A program made the translations under genes and the position numbers. Below are positions 28,670-38,799 of a stretch of 64,000 bases of DNA, piece by piece (position 1 is the stretch's first letter; every line of letters starts with the position of its first letter). Source of the stretch: Deltaproteobacteria bacterium ADurb.Bin207 (GTDB taxonomy: Bacteria; Myxococcota_A; Polyangia; Polyangiales; Polyangiaceae). The notes under the pieces were generated by a model. That model made no database searches. It saw nothing but the letters and a program-made list of their open reading frames with translations, and was not told the origin of the DNA. The stretch spans positions 88,324 through 152,323 of the forward strand of contig MWCO01000005.1 of NCBI GenBank assembly GCA_002070115.1, in the 5' to 3' direction.

Positions 28670-29976
28670 TGATGAGCGAAGTGGCTGGATTCCCCTGAAT
28701 CGAGCGTACCTGTCCACGTTTCGAAGCTGGGCATGCCTTCGCTGTTGCGTTCTTCGGGGGAGTACACGATCACGTATGACATTTGTTTCCAAACGATGAA
28801 TCCGCTTTTGTCCGCGCAGCGATGATGGCAGGGGCGCCACGTTCCGGTGTTCAGATACACGCGTCGGACAGGGGAGGCCGCTTGGGAGGGCTGCAGTCCG
28901 AGCGCTTGTTGTTTCGGGGCATGCGTGTGCCCCATAACCACGAACGGCGCGCCTGATTGCCTCGACAATTGCTGTGCGGCTATCACGTACGGGTCCGCGG
29001 TTTGCAACGCCGTGAGCATTCGTTCGACGGCAGGCCCTAGTCGGGATGCGGTTTGAAGCGAGACATGCCCGGCAATCCACATCACCCATTGCAAACGGTC
29101 CGCCGCGTCATCCCATTTCGTCCACGTATCATGGGAATCGAGCCACCAGCGTACGAAAGGCAAATCTCGGAACATGCGGAGCGCTTCATCCAATCCCCGG
29201 TACATGGCCTGTTCGAGGGCGGGCGCGTGGCGCACGAAGCTCAATAGCCAATCGACCACCGCAAACACGGGGCGAACGTCTTCGATCCTTTCAAGAGCCT
29301 TTTGAATCTGCTCGGTCTCCTCGTCGGAAAGGACAATGCTTTGCCGCTCGATTTCTTTTAAAACACATGCGGGAATCCGCGCCACCAATTCCGTGGTAAT
29401 CGGATCACCAATCGGAACGCCCCATCGGTTGGCGTCGCTCACCGATTCATGGTTATACACATCGAACTGGTGGCCATGCAGGGCAACGACACCGTGTCGT
29501 TGGCACACGAAACGTTCTTCGAACGGATCGTCGATCGGGGTTTCTCCAAGAACATCGCGGATACGGCGTCGAACGACGGGCGAAATATTGGCCAGTCGGT
29601 CATGATTCCCAACCACGAACGTCACGTTGGTTGGAATTGATTTTCGGAGCGAGGCAACACCCTGACGAATGGATTCGAACGTGTTTCTGTTTTTGTCGAT
29701 GATCTTGTCGAGCACTATCTTCGTATGCATGGCAAGGGGTGCAAGCGAATCCTGCTTCCATCCCCATGGCCGGTGTTCTTGGTCAACATCGAACCAATAA
29801 GACGTTCGCAGCAGATCAATCGTGTCCCCAAGCAGCACGATGCGAAGCTCCTTGACGGAGCGTCGCTTCCCCAAGCGCTGCAGATGTTCGAAAAAGATGG
29901 GGAAAGCATCCGCGGAGACGTTGTGTTTTCCTACGCTTTCATCTTCGATATGCAAATCGCTCAAGAACACGATCAT
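28666..29976 (-). CDS. Calcineurin-like metallophosphoesterase
   Basis: A 436-residue cytoplasmic phosphoesterase. All metal-binding blocks are visible: SDLH near the N terminus, GDTIDL, GNHD, and the C-terminal GHTHAP. The wide spacing between blocks is filled by helical insertions. This recalls UDP-2,3-diacylglucosamine pyrophosphatase-like and other large phosphoesterases, but the substrate cannot be read off. The start ATG 29974-29976 begins MIVFLSDLH, and GGAG lies ~9 bases upstream. A longer frame 16 codons earlier would bury it. Its stop overlaps the stop of the convergent receptor gene by 4 bp. Confidence 0.8.
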   Translation of the reverse strand: MIVFLSDLHIEDESVGKHNVSADAFPIFFEHLQRLGKRRSVKELRIVLLGDTIDLLRTSYWFDVDQEHRPWGWKQDSLAPLAMHTKIVLDKIIDKNRNTFESIRQGVASLRKSIPTNVTFVVGNHDRLANISPVVRRRIRDVLGETPIDDPFEERFVCQRHGVVALHGHQFDVYNHESVSDANRWGVPIGDPITTELVARIPACVLKEIERQSIVLSDEETEQIQKALERIEDVRPVFAVVDWLLSFVRHAPALEQAMYRGLDEALRMFRDLPFVRWWLDSHDTWTKWDDAADRLQWVMWIAGHVSLQTASRLGPAVERMLTALQTADPYVIAAQQLSRQSGAPFVVMGHTHAPKQQALGLQPSQAASPVRRVYLNTGTWRPCHHRCADKSGFIVWKQMSYVIVYSPEERNSEGMPSFETWTGTLDSGESSHFAHH

Positions 29977-30232
29977 GACGACACGCTCCAGGACCCAAAG
30001 GAACGACAGGCAAACCATACGCATTTTGGTCGCGTTGGCATGATCATTGGAAAAAATCAGGGTGGTACTTGCCGAGGAAGGATGATTTCGGCTCTCCTAC
30101 CATCCGTCCAGGACCGCGGAGTATCCGACCGCTAGGTTCCATGGTATGCGACCGCCCGAGGGCTTCGGAAACATCGTCATGCCGCCACAGACAAGGCTTG
30201 ACGAGCCTCGGTATCAAGGAAAAGCTGGCGAC

Positions 30233-31192
30233 ATGACGGCCGAGCAAGTCGAATACGTCATTCAACAAGAGGATGCAGGTGAACGGCTTGACGTTGTCGT
30301 CGTCCGAGCGTTGCGGGGTCGAGCGGGGCGGGCGCGGGTTCGAGATCTTTTCGAGTCTCGATCGGTACTCGTGCAGGGTCGCGAAGCCACCAAAGGATGG
30401 CGCGCAAGACCCGGGGACGTGCTTACCATCCGTCTTGCATCCATCGATCCCAAAGCGGTTCCGGAACCGGCAGCGGCATTGGACATTCGCCTCGAAAGAT
30501 CTGATTTGGTGGTTGTCAACAAGCCTGCGGGACAACCTTCTTGTCCCCTTCGTCCCAAAGAGATTGGCACGTTGGCTAACGCTCTGGTCGGAAGGTATCC
30601 GGAAATGGCTGACATCGGATATGACCCCAGAGAGCCGGGGCTCATTCACCGACTGGACACGGGAACATCCGGTTTGTTGCTCGCTGCAAGAACACCTTCC
30701 GCTTTCGATTATCTGACCAGAGACCTTCGCGCGGGGAAAATAGAAAAGCACTATCTTGCCATTTGTGAAAGCGATGGGATGGCTGATTCTGGCATCATCG
30801 ATATACCGATCGGGATAGATCCGAAACATCCCAAACGCGTGGTTGCCTGCCTGCGAGCAGAAGAGTTGCGACGTTACGACCCTCGGCCCGCGCGAACGAA
30901 GTATTCGGTCAAGCAACGGTTGGGACGATGGGCCCTTTTGATGGTGCAAGCGCCCAAAGCCGTTCGCCACCAAATCCGCGCTCACTTCGCCGCCATCGAC
31001 CATCCGCTCGCGGGCGATGCTCAATACGGTGGAGATACACGGATTTTGAAACGTCACGCCTTACATGCCGTTTCGATCGCTTGGAACGGTCGGCAAGACG
31101 TTCAGGGCTTCGAGGTGAGTTGTGGTATGCCGGAGGACTTGTCAGCCTTCCTTCAAGACGCCTCGATCCCAATTCCCGAGCATGACTCCTGA
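30233..31192 (+). CDS. RluA-family pseudouridine synthase
   Basis: A 319-residue RNA-modifying enzyme. The N-terminal S4-like RNA-binding domain (GERLDVVVVRALRGRAGRARVRDLFESRSVLVQG) is followed by the catalytic domain with GLIHRLDTGTSGLLL, in which the Asp is the nucleophile. LRAGKIEKHYLAIC and HQIRAHFAAIDHPLAGDAQYGG are the other family blocks. The RNA target (23S rRNA position or tRNA) cannot be decided from the sequence. The ATG at 30233 places the S4 domain at the N terminus; ATGs at 30146 and 30179 would add up to 29 residues without family resemblance. It is transcribed divergently from the metallophosphoesterase gene. Confidence 0.88.
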   Translation: MTAEQVEYVIQQEDAGERLDVVVVRALRGRAGRARVRDLFESRSVLVQGREATKGWRARPGDVLTIRLASIDPKAVPEPAAALDIRLERSDLVVVNKPAGQPSCPLRPKEIGTLANALVGRYPEMADIGYDPREPGLIHRLDTGTSGLLLAARTPSAFDYLTRDLRAGKIEKHYLAICESDGMADSGIIDIPIGIDPKHPKRVVACLRAEELRRYDPRPARTKYSVKQRLGRWALLMVQAPKAVRHQIRAHFAAIDHPLAGDAQYGGDTRILKRHALHAVSIAWNGRQDVQGFEVSCGMPEDLSAFLQDASIPIPEHDS

Positions 31193-31361
31193 TCCCGAAC
31201 CTACCCTCTAAGAGAGGTCCATTGGGGTGGCGTCACGTCCGTCGCCGTGCAGTGGGCGAGGCAAGCTGTGGCGTTTCCGTTGAAACGATCCTTCGGCGAC
31301 TATCCGATTAGGGTTATGACTTTCGCCTGGAGTCTTGCGGCGCGTGTTGGTTTGCACTCTC

Positions 31362-32480
31362 CTACGAATCGAGGCTCGAGGGTAATTCGACAGGCAAGCG
31401 ACTCGCGGCATCACCGAGCGCTTCCCGCACGGGTCGGATATCGTCCCACACGTCCACCACGTCGACTCCCGCATCGAGAGCGGCCAAAAGGCAGGCACGC
31501 GCCGCGACAAATCGGTGGCGGAGGCGAAAAGCCCTAGCAAGCCGCGGTTGAACTCGTTTCGGATCCGCGCCGAGAGCCAAGGCCCGTCGAAGAAGTCCAA
31601 TGGCCTCCCCAGGGCGCCCATCCATCAACAAGGCTTCTCCAAACTGGGTGAATATTTCGGCTGACACGGGTCCTTCTTGCCCATATTGAACGCCCAACCG
31701 GTAGATTTCTTCGGCCCGCTCGATCTCGCCAAGATGAACACAAGCACTACCGAGCAATCCCAAACCCTTTGCGATCAGCGAGCTGGTCTCTGGGGCTATC
31801 ATCTGTCCTTCCGGCGTGCGCAAAAAAATCGCAAGCGGTGCAGGCCATGTCCCCAATAGCTTCGTGACCCTCCTCCAATCCCCTTCCTTCGAAGCCAATT
31901 CCGCTTCCGCTACCTTCGCCAAATCGATGGTCGAACGCTGTCCGGAGGAAACCCGTTCGAGTTCATCCCGCACGTGCGCGCGAAGTCGCTGTTGAAACAA
32001 CATCAAATCGAACGTGCTCTCGCGGCCATCGACCAATACACGCAACATCGATCGATCGTTTTCGATCACGAGCGACTGCAGGCTGTAACCATACAGGGGA
32101 GCCAACAGCAGATAACGAACACCCACATGAAGTTGAAGCGCTTCCACATCCGTATCGCGCATCGGCGGGGGTGCCGGAGGCCCCTCGATCAACAATGCCG
32201 CTACCAACCGTCTTCGAAAATCCCCAAGAGGAAGCCGTTGCGCATCCGTGTCGCCGTCATCCCCTTCACCGCCAACGACAAAATCCACCAGCGTGTCGTC
32301 GGGATTTCTTCTATCCACCGTCAGGGCCGTAATGCGGGCACCCGTGATCATCGAGAACGCAAAAAAACGATCTCCTACGATGTCACACAACGCTCGGAAG
32401 CTGCCAATCCCCTGACCTATGCGCTCGAACCAGCCGTCCGTGCGAACCGCATCCAGGGAAAATTCTCGGAACTGCGACAT
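31362..32480 (-). CDS. TPR-like protein of unknown function
   Basis: A 372-residue soluble protein without signal peptide or membrane helix. The first ~190 residues form a mixed alpha/beta region with no recognised motif. Residues ~235-330 contain tetratricopeptide-like helical pairs (LGSACVHLGEIERAEEIYRLG; FGEALLMDGRPGEAIGLLRRAL). It may be a cytoplasmic adaptor. There is no obvious ribosome binding site before the ATG. It is divergent from the 1991-residue gene across 343 bp, which may mean shared regulation but does not prove it. Confidence 0.65.
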   Translation of the reverse strand: MSQFREFSLDAVRTDGWFERIGQGIGSFRALCDIVGDRFFAFSMITGARITALTVDRRNPDDTLVDFVVGGEGDDGDTDAQRLPLGDFRRRLVAALLIEGPPAPPPMRDTDVEALQLHVGVRYLLLAPLYGYSLQSLVIENDRSMLRVLVDGRESTFDLMLFQQRLRAHVRDELERVSSGQRSTIDLAKVAEAELASKEGDWRRVTKLLGTWPAPLAIFLRTPEGQMIAPETSSLIAKGLGLLGSACVHLGEIERAEEIYRLGVQYGQEGPVSAEIFTQFGEALLMDGRPGEAIGLLRRALALGADPKRVQPRLARAFRLRHRFVAARACLLAALDAGVDVVDVWDDIRPVREALGDAASRLPVELPSSLDS

Positions 32481-32823
32481 GGGTGATGCTCGAAGAGCCC
32501 CAGGATTGCACGCATAGAGATGGTTGTCACGCCACGTGATGGCCCGTCGACGAAAACCCTACCGACATCCAAGGGGTTACGCTCGAGCGGCCGCACGCTA
32601 TCCCCGGCCCTTCCGAGTATGCTTACCCCTTCAATCTTATGTTTCCGACGGATCGACGAGTTTTGTCCCTCCGAACGACGACGAAAACCGCAGAAATTCG
32701 CGGTTTGGTTCAGCGCAACCTCGTTGGACGGCGCGAGTTTTCGCGGTCAATTCCCGGAAAAGCCACGACAGAACCGCCGTTTGTTCGTGAGGGATTGCCC
32801 TCTTCGCCGCGCTTTCCCATACC
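32481..32823. other. Divergent promoter region ahead of the 1991-residue gene
   Basis: About 343 bases between divergent genes. No coding frame of good quality and no clear terminator. I could not identify promoter elements with confidence. Confidence 0.45.
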
Positions 32824-35800
32824 ATGGTCACCATGGAACAGGTAGGAGCGCTCACCGAACGGATCAAGCAGCTCAAGACAATCGCCGCCTCGATGCACGA
32901 AGGCGCGTTTCATACACGCCTTATCCCCGAGATCGACAAAATTCTCGCTCTTCCTGATGAGTTGAGCAGCGCTTCGGTCGGCGAACGAGAAGCCGTTACA
33001 AGACAGGTTCGAGAGTACGAACAAACGTTCGACCGTCTCGGATACACCCTGCTCGAACAACTCATGCCCTCCGTGGGCGTATCCCCTGTCTTTCAAATCG
33101 TCCAAGCCGCTGATTCATTCAAAAGCTGGTTACGCGCGCGGGTTGGACAAAGCTACCAACGCGACGGCACCTCCGCGATTTTTGATCAACACGCTTTCGA
33201 AACCCTGACTCGTCCAAGTCTATCCATTGGAACACCACCAGTCACCGCCGGTACCCAACGCCTTGTGTCGCGCATCGTTTTCGGACGAGAAGTTACCGGG
33301 CTCGTCAATCATATCGAAACGGTTTCTTCCGATCCCGACTCCATGCGCGACCTATTGGCCATGGTGGACGATATTCTTTGCGGAAGTTTGCACTATTGCA
33401 CGGCCGCGGAAGAAGCTGCCTTCCTTCGAGACGCCGCCGATTTCACTGGCTTCGAAGGCGGTCGCATCCTCAATCGAGTCGTCATCACCGAAAGCCCAGA
33501 CCGCGTCGTCGAACTCCTTCGCGATCACGTTTTCGATAAGTTCAATCCGGGAAGCTCCTCTCCCGTGCATGTCGTCGAAGGCGTCGACCGTCTCGATGCA
33601 CAACTCGTCGCCCACATGCAAGCCGAGCCCAATCACGTTTTCGTCGTCAAGGTCACAGGTATTGCGCACTGGCTATTTCAGCCACCATCCGGCGAAAACA
33701 TCTGGCGAAGCGTATTGGGTCGATTGGTTCTCGTGGACGCGTCCGAACGCGCGCGCCGGTCGAATGCGACGATGGTGTATACGTTGTTTCCGCACGTCGC
33801 CAAGACGTTGCGAAACGTCCAAACGGGCTTCGCGGGTCGCCCCGCCAACACCCAGCTTCAGTTACGAAAAATTCTCGAACGCTTCGATTCGACCACCCTG
33901 CATACCTTTGGCAACGACCTCGACCAACGAATCGCCTTTCTCGAACGAGAAGGAGTTCGACAAGGTTCCCTCGATGCCATGCGTACGCTGGAATGGAAGC
34001 GCGATGGCTTGCTGGACTATTTGACGCTCCGAAAGCTCCGCCGGTTCGTCCATCTGCTCGAGACCGTTAGTGATGGGACCGATTCCCAGCGCGAACACAT
34101 GGCCACGCAGATGCGCACTGCCGTATCGAGCCACTGGCTTCACGCCTTTTATGGAGGTCTTCCCGAAGATCGATACGAACCGGTCGTGCTGCCCGGAGGA
34201 GGCCGTGGTGCGTTGGCGATCGTGGGGGATTATCATTTCGACCGGGTGCAACGCGCCGTGGATGCCTTTCGCTCGGAATCCTTGCCTGAATGCATCGCAC
34301 GATTGAAGGATCTCAAACAACGTCTCGCCATTCCTGGAGGAAGCACAGACGAAATCGAAGCAGCGATGAAACAATCGCAGATGCGCTCTATGTCCCCCAC
34401 CCAGCGGGTGACGACTGACGCCGGAATCAGCCTGCCCGAGCATCTATCCCGATCCGTATTGTATCGTGCAATTGATACGGCGCGCAAGGTAACGGCGCGA
34501 ACGCGAGCAAGCATCGACCGTGTTACGTATGGCAATGTCACCGGCGGACTCGCTTCCGTCGTCAAACATACCATGTCTCAAGCGGGATTTGGCGCTCTGC
34601 ACGGGCACCTGGAACAGCTCGTTGGCGAACACGTCCAGCGGGCGGACCATAATCTTCGCAATTACTTGCTGCCTATCCAGGACATCATCCGTGCTGTTCA
34701 CAAGGCTACCGACGAACTCAAAGGAGAACTCGACCCCATCGCCATCGGCGATATCGAGGGCATGCTCAAGTCCATCGATCAAGCAAGCTTCTTCCCCACG
34801 TTGATCCTGCCAGAGCTGTCTTGGACGTATGGGGACGTCTTTCCGGAAAAACACTTTCCCATACGATGGACCAAACGCATCCCCTTGAACCGAAGGCATG
34901 AGATGGATCCGCTTGCATTGCTGCAGTGGATCGAGGAATTGCGATATCTCCTCCGACGCTTTCCTGAAGTGTTTTCCTTGGCTTGCGAAAGCATGCTGCT
35001 GGTCATCAACTCGCCCCACAATCCCACGGGCGTCGTGTATCGACGTGAAACCACGCTCCGGTTGCTGCAGATTGCCGCCGAATACGGCATCACCGTCGTC
35101 GATGACAATGCCTATCACAAAGTGGTCACGTCCAAGGTCAAAGCGCGCGAAGGGGATGCTTGTGCCGCACAACTGTATGAGCGTCATTGGCACCAATTCA
35201 CCCAACCCGTTTCGCTCATCACCGTGGGAGCCACCACCAAAGCACTGCAAGGGTCTGGAGATCGCACGGGATTTGTGGTCTCCAACATGCCGCAAGTCAT
35301 CGAGTATGCGCAACGACGTGCCTCCGAACCACATTTGATGTCTTTGTACTTGACGCAACTCAAGCTCGAATCCGGATTGGCCGTGAAACGATGGACGAGC
35401 GCGCTTGAACAGATCTCCGGTGATTTGCTGAGCCCTACGGCCTCCCAACCTCCTACACAACGCTTTCACTCGTTGCTCGAACAACAACTCCAACAGGCCG
35501 ACCAGGATGACTTTCCCATCCCTCTTTTCGAAGAACTTCTCGACGCCTACGAACAGATGCTTCGTCTTCAGCGTCGCGGCGCCACGGTCACCGACCTGTC
35601 CCGCCACATGAGTAGCACCGTGTCTCGGATCAAAAATCTGCGGCTCGAACGAGCTTTGCGGTCAGATGTGGAGCTTCGGATCAAACAGGTTCGCGAAGCC
35701 AAGCGCCGCGCATGGCCCGAAGCTCCCGATATCGTCCCCGAAGGCGCTTTTTATTACTGCATACGCTTATGCCCTTCGGATGATGATCGCGGCCTGCTTG

Positions 35801-38799
35801 CCTTTCTTCGTTCCCTCAGCGCGTTTACCAAAGTGGACGTCACGTATGCCGGAAAAGGGCTTGTGCGCCTTTCCCTCGGCGGCGCCATCGATGGCTCCCC
35901 GTCGAGTTACGAACGTCTCGGTCGCTCCGTGCAGGTGTACATCGAAATTCTACGAAAACATTGGACAGCCTATGACTCCCAAGGCCGAACCCCCTCCGCG
36001 CTGCAGACAATATTTGCACCGGGCAACATGAACCTGGACCGCGTCGTTGCCGACTTACACCCCCTTGTCGACATCTACCCCTCCACCAGCTCCTCACGAC
36101 ACGGGCACGTCATTTCTCGCGACGAACGCGGAACCGTCTACTGTATCGAAGAAGGCCGGTCCGTTGCCGACAAGTTTTTTGTCGAAGTCGTTCCATGCCA
36201 GTCCGTACGCGAACTGATGACGAGCCGAGCCTTCCACGTTGTCTACCGAAGACTGCTGCGCAAGGTCGTCCATCGCCATCCCGCGCTTGCCGACTTGAGC
36301 TTCGAACGTGTCGAGAGTCAATATGGCCCTCATGCATGCCAACGGGCTTATCAGGACCGTCAGTATATCGACGATCTATTTCGCACCCTGATGCGCGAAA
36401 TGTATGAACTCTGGCATAGCGGAAGCTCGTGCAAAGTGCTTACCGTGCGACTCGAAGCTACTCACCCCACGGAAAAAGTCGCCGCGCTGCATGGCATCGA
36501 CCGTCGCCTCAACGAACTCATCAACGAACTCATGCACGCCTTCGAAGTGCCAGATGAAGTCGTTTCCGATAGCGCTTCGTTCGACATCGGTTACGAAGTC
36601 ATCTCGTCGATTCGCGCTCACCGCGACATGCCTGACTACGCGAAAACACTGATAGAACGCTGCTGCTTCGCGGTCGCTACCACAGCCCTGAACCCCAGTC
36701 CCAACGTTGTCACGGGCGCATCCAAACGCGTAGCCGATCCCCGCTACGGTTTTACACGCCGCGATGGCGATGGACACCTGGCGCCTGGCCTCGACCACTT
36801 CCGCGCAAGACTCGAACGCTTTAGCCGTCGCGCAGACCTGCGGGACTACATAAGCAAAGCGGTGCAAGTCGGTCCTTTCCAAATGCTCCTTCAGATTCAT
36901 AAATCTTGCGTGCATCTATTGAGCGACGAACTCAGGCTCTTCCCGCAAATCGTCGAAATTCAATCCCAACAAGCGTTGCAGGACGTGCCATGGGACGGAA
37001 TTTTGCTGTTTGGACTGCCCTCCAAGGTATTGGGCGATGCTTATCGCACGGGCTATATTTTGGATCGGGATCGGGCTGGTCATCTTCTTCCCGTGGCGTG
37101 GGTTTCGAGAGAAGACGCCACCGATTACGTCGGGTTTCTAAAAAAATCCTTGCTCACCATTCATAACGAACGAGTCAAGGCGATGGGCGGGATGCCGGTC
37201 CACGGTGCGATGTTCACCATCACATTCAAAAATGGTCTCAGAAAAACCCTTGTATTTTCAGCAGATAGCGGAACCGGGAAGTCCGAAACCATCACGGCCA
37301 TGATGGAGCAGATCATTGCCGCTACCGGAAACGCTTCCGAAGTGCGACGTGTCGACATTCTCGCCAGCGATATGCTGTCGCTTTGGCAAGGTTCCGACCG
37401 GCAAGTTTATGCGTTTGGCACCGAAACCGGTGACTTTCTTCGCCTCAATGACATTACCGAAGGATGGAAAGCACATTTCGGAGATCTGCTCAAACGCGGC
37501 GCCTATTCCAATGCAGACCATCCCAAAAACGCCCGTGTCACCATCGGCGGATTATGCGATGTTCGAGACGTGCTGTCCCCCACACGGGTCAATGGTTTCT
37601 TTTATATCAACAACTACGAAGCACCTCTCACTAGCGCCGTCGAGCTTTCCGCGGACCCGCACCACGTGCTCAAAAATGTTCTCGTCCGCGGTCTGCGCAA
37701 AAACAAAGGAACGAGTGGCGATCAACCAAGTTTGCGCGCCGGCCTCGAATTCGCCCATCAATCTCCGTTGGTCGTCCGCTTTCGCCACGATATCGATGCC
37801 CTGATCGACTTCGAAGAACGGGTTTCCCATGGGATTTCTCGCACGTTTCTCGTGATTCACGACAGCGCATCCGATGCGTTTGCGGCTCGTGAACTGGTGC
37901 GTTCTGCCTTTCAAGGCAAATGGATCAAACACAACAACCAATCACTTCGGATCGATGATGTCAGCTACGATGTGCTGCATAACACCTTTTGGATCGATAC
38001 GGACGACGGCAAACTCCCTTTGGATCGCACGGTTTACGATCAAGTCTATGAACCGTTGACCAGCACGTTCTGCGGCAATCCGTTCATGGAACCCGCGGGA
38101 GTCGACAAGATCCTCGAAACTTTCGCGGAGCTTATGTACCAGGCCAAGGTACATACCGGAGTGATTCGAACACAACTCGCTCGCTCGGGCTTCGAGCACG
38201 CTGGTCCCGCCCGTGCCGCCGAAGATATCATCACCTTCTTGCTCGAAGACGAAGAAGTCAACGAGCGCTTCCAACGAAACAAAGAAAAAGTCCACCGCGC
38301 CATGCAGCGCACGTTCGCCGGGGTGCTCGAAGCCGGAAGCAACTTGCCCGTCGAACTCGAAGGATACAACCTGCTCTTGCTCGAAGAACATGAAAGCACC
38401 CATGTCGCCTTTCTCGATCAAGACGACCACCCCTTCACCCTGTCCACCCCTTTCTACCAGGTCGACTCCCAAGACGGTTCGCCCATGGGTTCGTTCATCC
38501 CCACCATGACACTGCCAGAAAACGGCAATGTCCTTCGAGACATCTGTCTTCACCGCGATCATGCATCGCGCGCTCATGACTTTTCCGCCGACCTTTCCGC
38601 TTACCACGGCATCAAGTACTGGGGAAGCCTCGAAGAACTCACCTTTCAAGTCTTGATGATCAACGGAGTCGTGGGAATCGGATCCACCGATGATGAAGTC
38701 GCGAGATTTCCGATCGAAGTGATCAAGGCCCGAAGGGTAGCAGAGCATATCGCAAGCGAACGATCACCCCGCATCCACGAAGACGAAAACACGCCATGA
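32824..38799 (+). CDS. Giant fusion: unknown N-region + PLP aminotransferase-like domain + PEPCK/HprK-like P-loop domain
   Basis: A 1991-residue soluble protein. Residues 1-~560 are mostly helical and match nothing I recognise. A fold-type-I aminotransferase region (~560-1050) carries the substrate-loop motif NSPHNPTG (729-736), the PLP-binding Asp/Tyr region VVDDNAYHK, the candidate Schiff-base Lys806 in TVGATTKALQGSGDRTG, and the small-domain Arg in YYCIRL (Arg981). It has a helical insertion between Lys806 and that Arg. Residues ~1050-1400 are unassigned. The C-terminal region has a P-loop DSGTGKSE (1481-1488) followed by RRVDILASDM, resembling PEP carboxykinase/HPr kinase rather than AAA+ loops. 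It is coupled by ATGA to a NUDIX gene. No signal peptide. The domain calls are by motif. The overall function is unknown, but an ATP- or PEP-linked PLP enzyme is plausible. Confidence 0.8.
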   Translation: MVTMEQVGALTERIKQLKTIAASMHEGAFHTRLIPEIDKILALPDELSSASVGEREAVTRQVREYEQTFDRLGYTLLEQLMPSVGVSPVFQIVQAADSFKSWLRARVGQSYQRDGTSAIFDQHAFETLTRPSLSIGTPPVTAGTQRLVSRIVFGREVTGLVNHIETVSSDPDSMRDLLAMVDDILCGSLHYCTAAEEAAFLRDAADFTGFEGGRILNRVVITESPDRVVELLRDHVFDKFNPGSSSPVHVVEGVDRLDAQLVAHMQAEPNHVFVVKVTGIAHWLFQPPSGENIWRSVLGRLVLVDASERARRSNATMVYTLFPHVAKTLRNVQTGFAGRPANTQLQLRKILERFDSTTLHTFGNDLDQRIAFLEREGVRQGSLDAMRTLEWKRDGLLDYLTLRKLRRFVHLLETVSDGTDSQREHMATQMRTAVSSHWLHAFYGGLPEDRYEPVVLPGGGRGALAIVGDYHFDRVQRAVDAFRSESLPECIARLKDLKQRLAIPGGSTDEIEAAMKQSQMRSMSPTQRVTTDAGISLPEHLSRSVLYRAIDTARKVTARTRASIDRVTYGNVTGGLASVVKHTMSQAGFGALHGHLEQLVGEHVQRADHNLRNYLLPIQDIIRAVHKATDELKGELDPIAIGDIEGMLKSIDQASFFPTLILPELSWTYGDVFPEKHFPIRWTKRIPLNRRHEMDPLALLQWIEELRYLLRRFPEVFSLACESMLLVINSPHNPTGVVYRRETTLRLLQIAAEYGITVVDDNAYHKVVTSKVKAREGDACAAQLYERHWHQFTQPVSLITVGATTKALQGSGDRTGFVVSNMPQVIEYAQRRASEPHLMSLYLTQLKLESGLAVKRWTSALEQISGDLLSPTASQPPTQRFHSLLEQQLQQADQDDFPIPLFEELLDAYEQMLRLQRRGATVTDLSRHMSSTVSRIKNLRLERALRSDVELRIKQVREAKRRAWPEAPDIVPEGAFYYCIRLCPSDDDRGLLAFLRSLSAFTKVDVTYAGKGLVRLSLGGAIDGSPSSYERLGRSVQVYIEILRKHWTAYDSQGRTPSALQTIFAPGNMNLDRVVADLHPLVDIYPSTSSSRHGHVISRDERGTVYCIEEGRSVADKFFVEVVPCQSVRELMTSRAFHVVYRRLLRKVVHRHPALADLSFERVESQYGPHACQRAYQDRQYIDDLFRTLMREMYELWHSGSSCKVLTVRLEATHPTEKVAALHGIDRRLNELINELMHAFEVPDEVVSDSASFDIGYEVISSIRAHRDMPDYAKTLIERCCFAVATTALNPSPNVVTGASKRVADPRYGFTRRDGDGHLAPGLDHFRARLERFSRRADLRDYISKAVQVGPFQMLLQIHKSCVHLLSDELRLFPQIVEIQSQQALQDVPWDGILLFGLPSKVLGDAYRTGYILDRDRAGHLLPVAWVSREDATDYVGFLKKSLLTIHNERVKAMGGMPVHGAMFTITFKNGLRKTLVFSADSGTGKSETITAMMEQIIAATGNASEVRRVDILASDMLSLWQGSDRQVYAFGTETGDFLRLNDITEGWKAHFGDLLKRGAYSNADHPKNARVTIGGLCDVRDVLSPTRVNGFFYINNYEAPLTSAVELSADPHHVLKNVLVRGLRKNKGTSGDQPSLRAGLEFAHQSPLVVRFRHDIDALIDFEERVSHGISRTFLVIHDSASDAFAARELVRSAFQGKWIKHNNQSLRIDDVSYDVLHNTFWIDTDDGKLPLDRTVYDQVYEPLTSTFCGNPFMEPAGVDKILETFAELMYQAKVHTGVIRTQLARSGFEHAGPARAAEDIITFLLEDEEVNERFQRNKEKVHRAMQRTFAGVLEAGSNLPVELEGYNLLLLEEHESTHVAFLDQDDHPFTLSTPFYQVDSQDGSPMGSFIPTMTLPENGNVLRDICLHRDHASRAHDFSADLSAYHGIKYWGSLEELTFQVLMINGVVGIGSTDDEVARFPIEVIKARRVAEHIASERSPRIHEDENTP

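Noticed and set aside
34444..35607. 387-codon minus-strand frame inside the 1991-residue gene
   Set aside because: The sense strand carries aminotransferase motifs. The antisense translation shows no recognisable motif.
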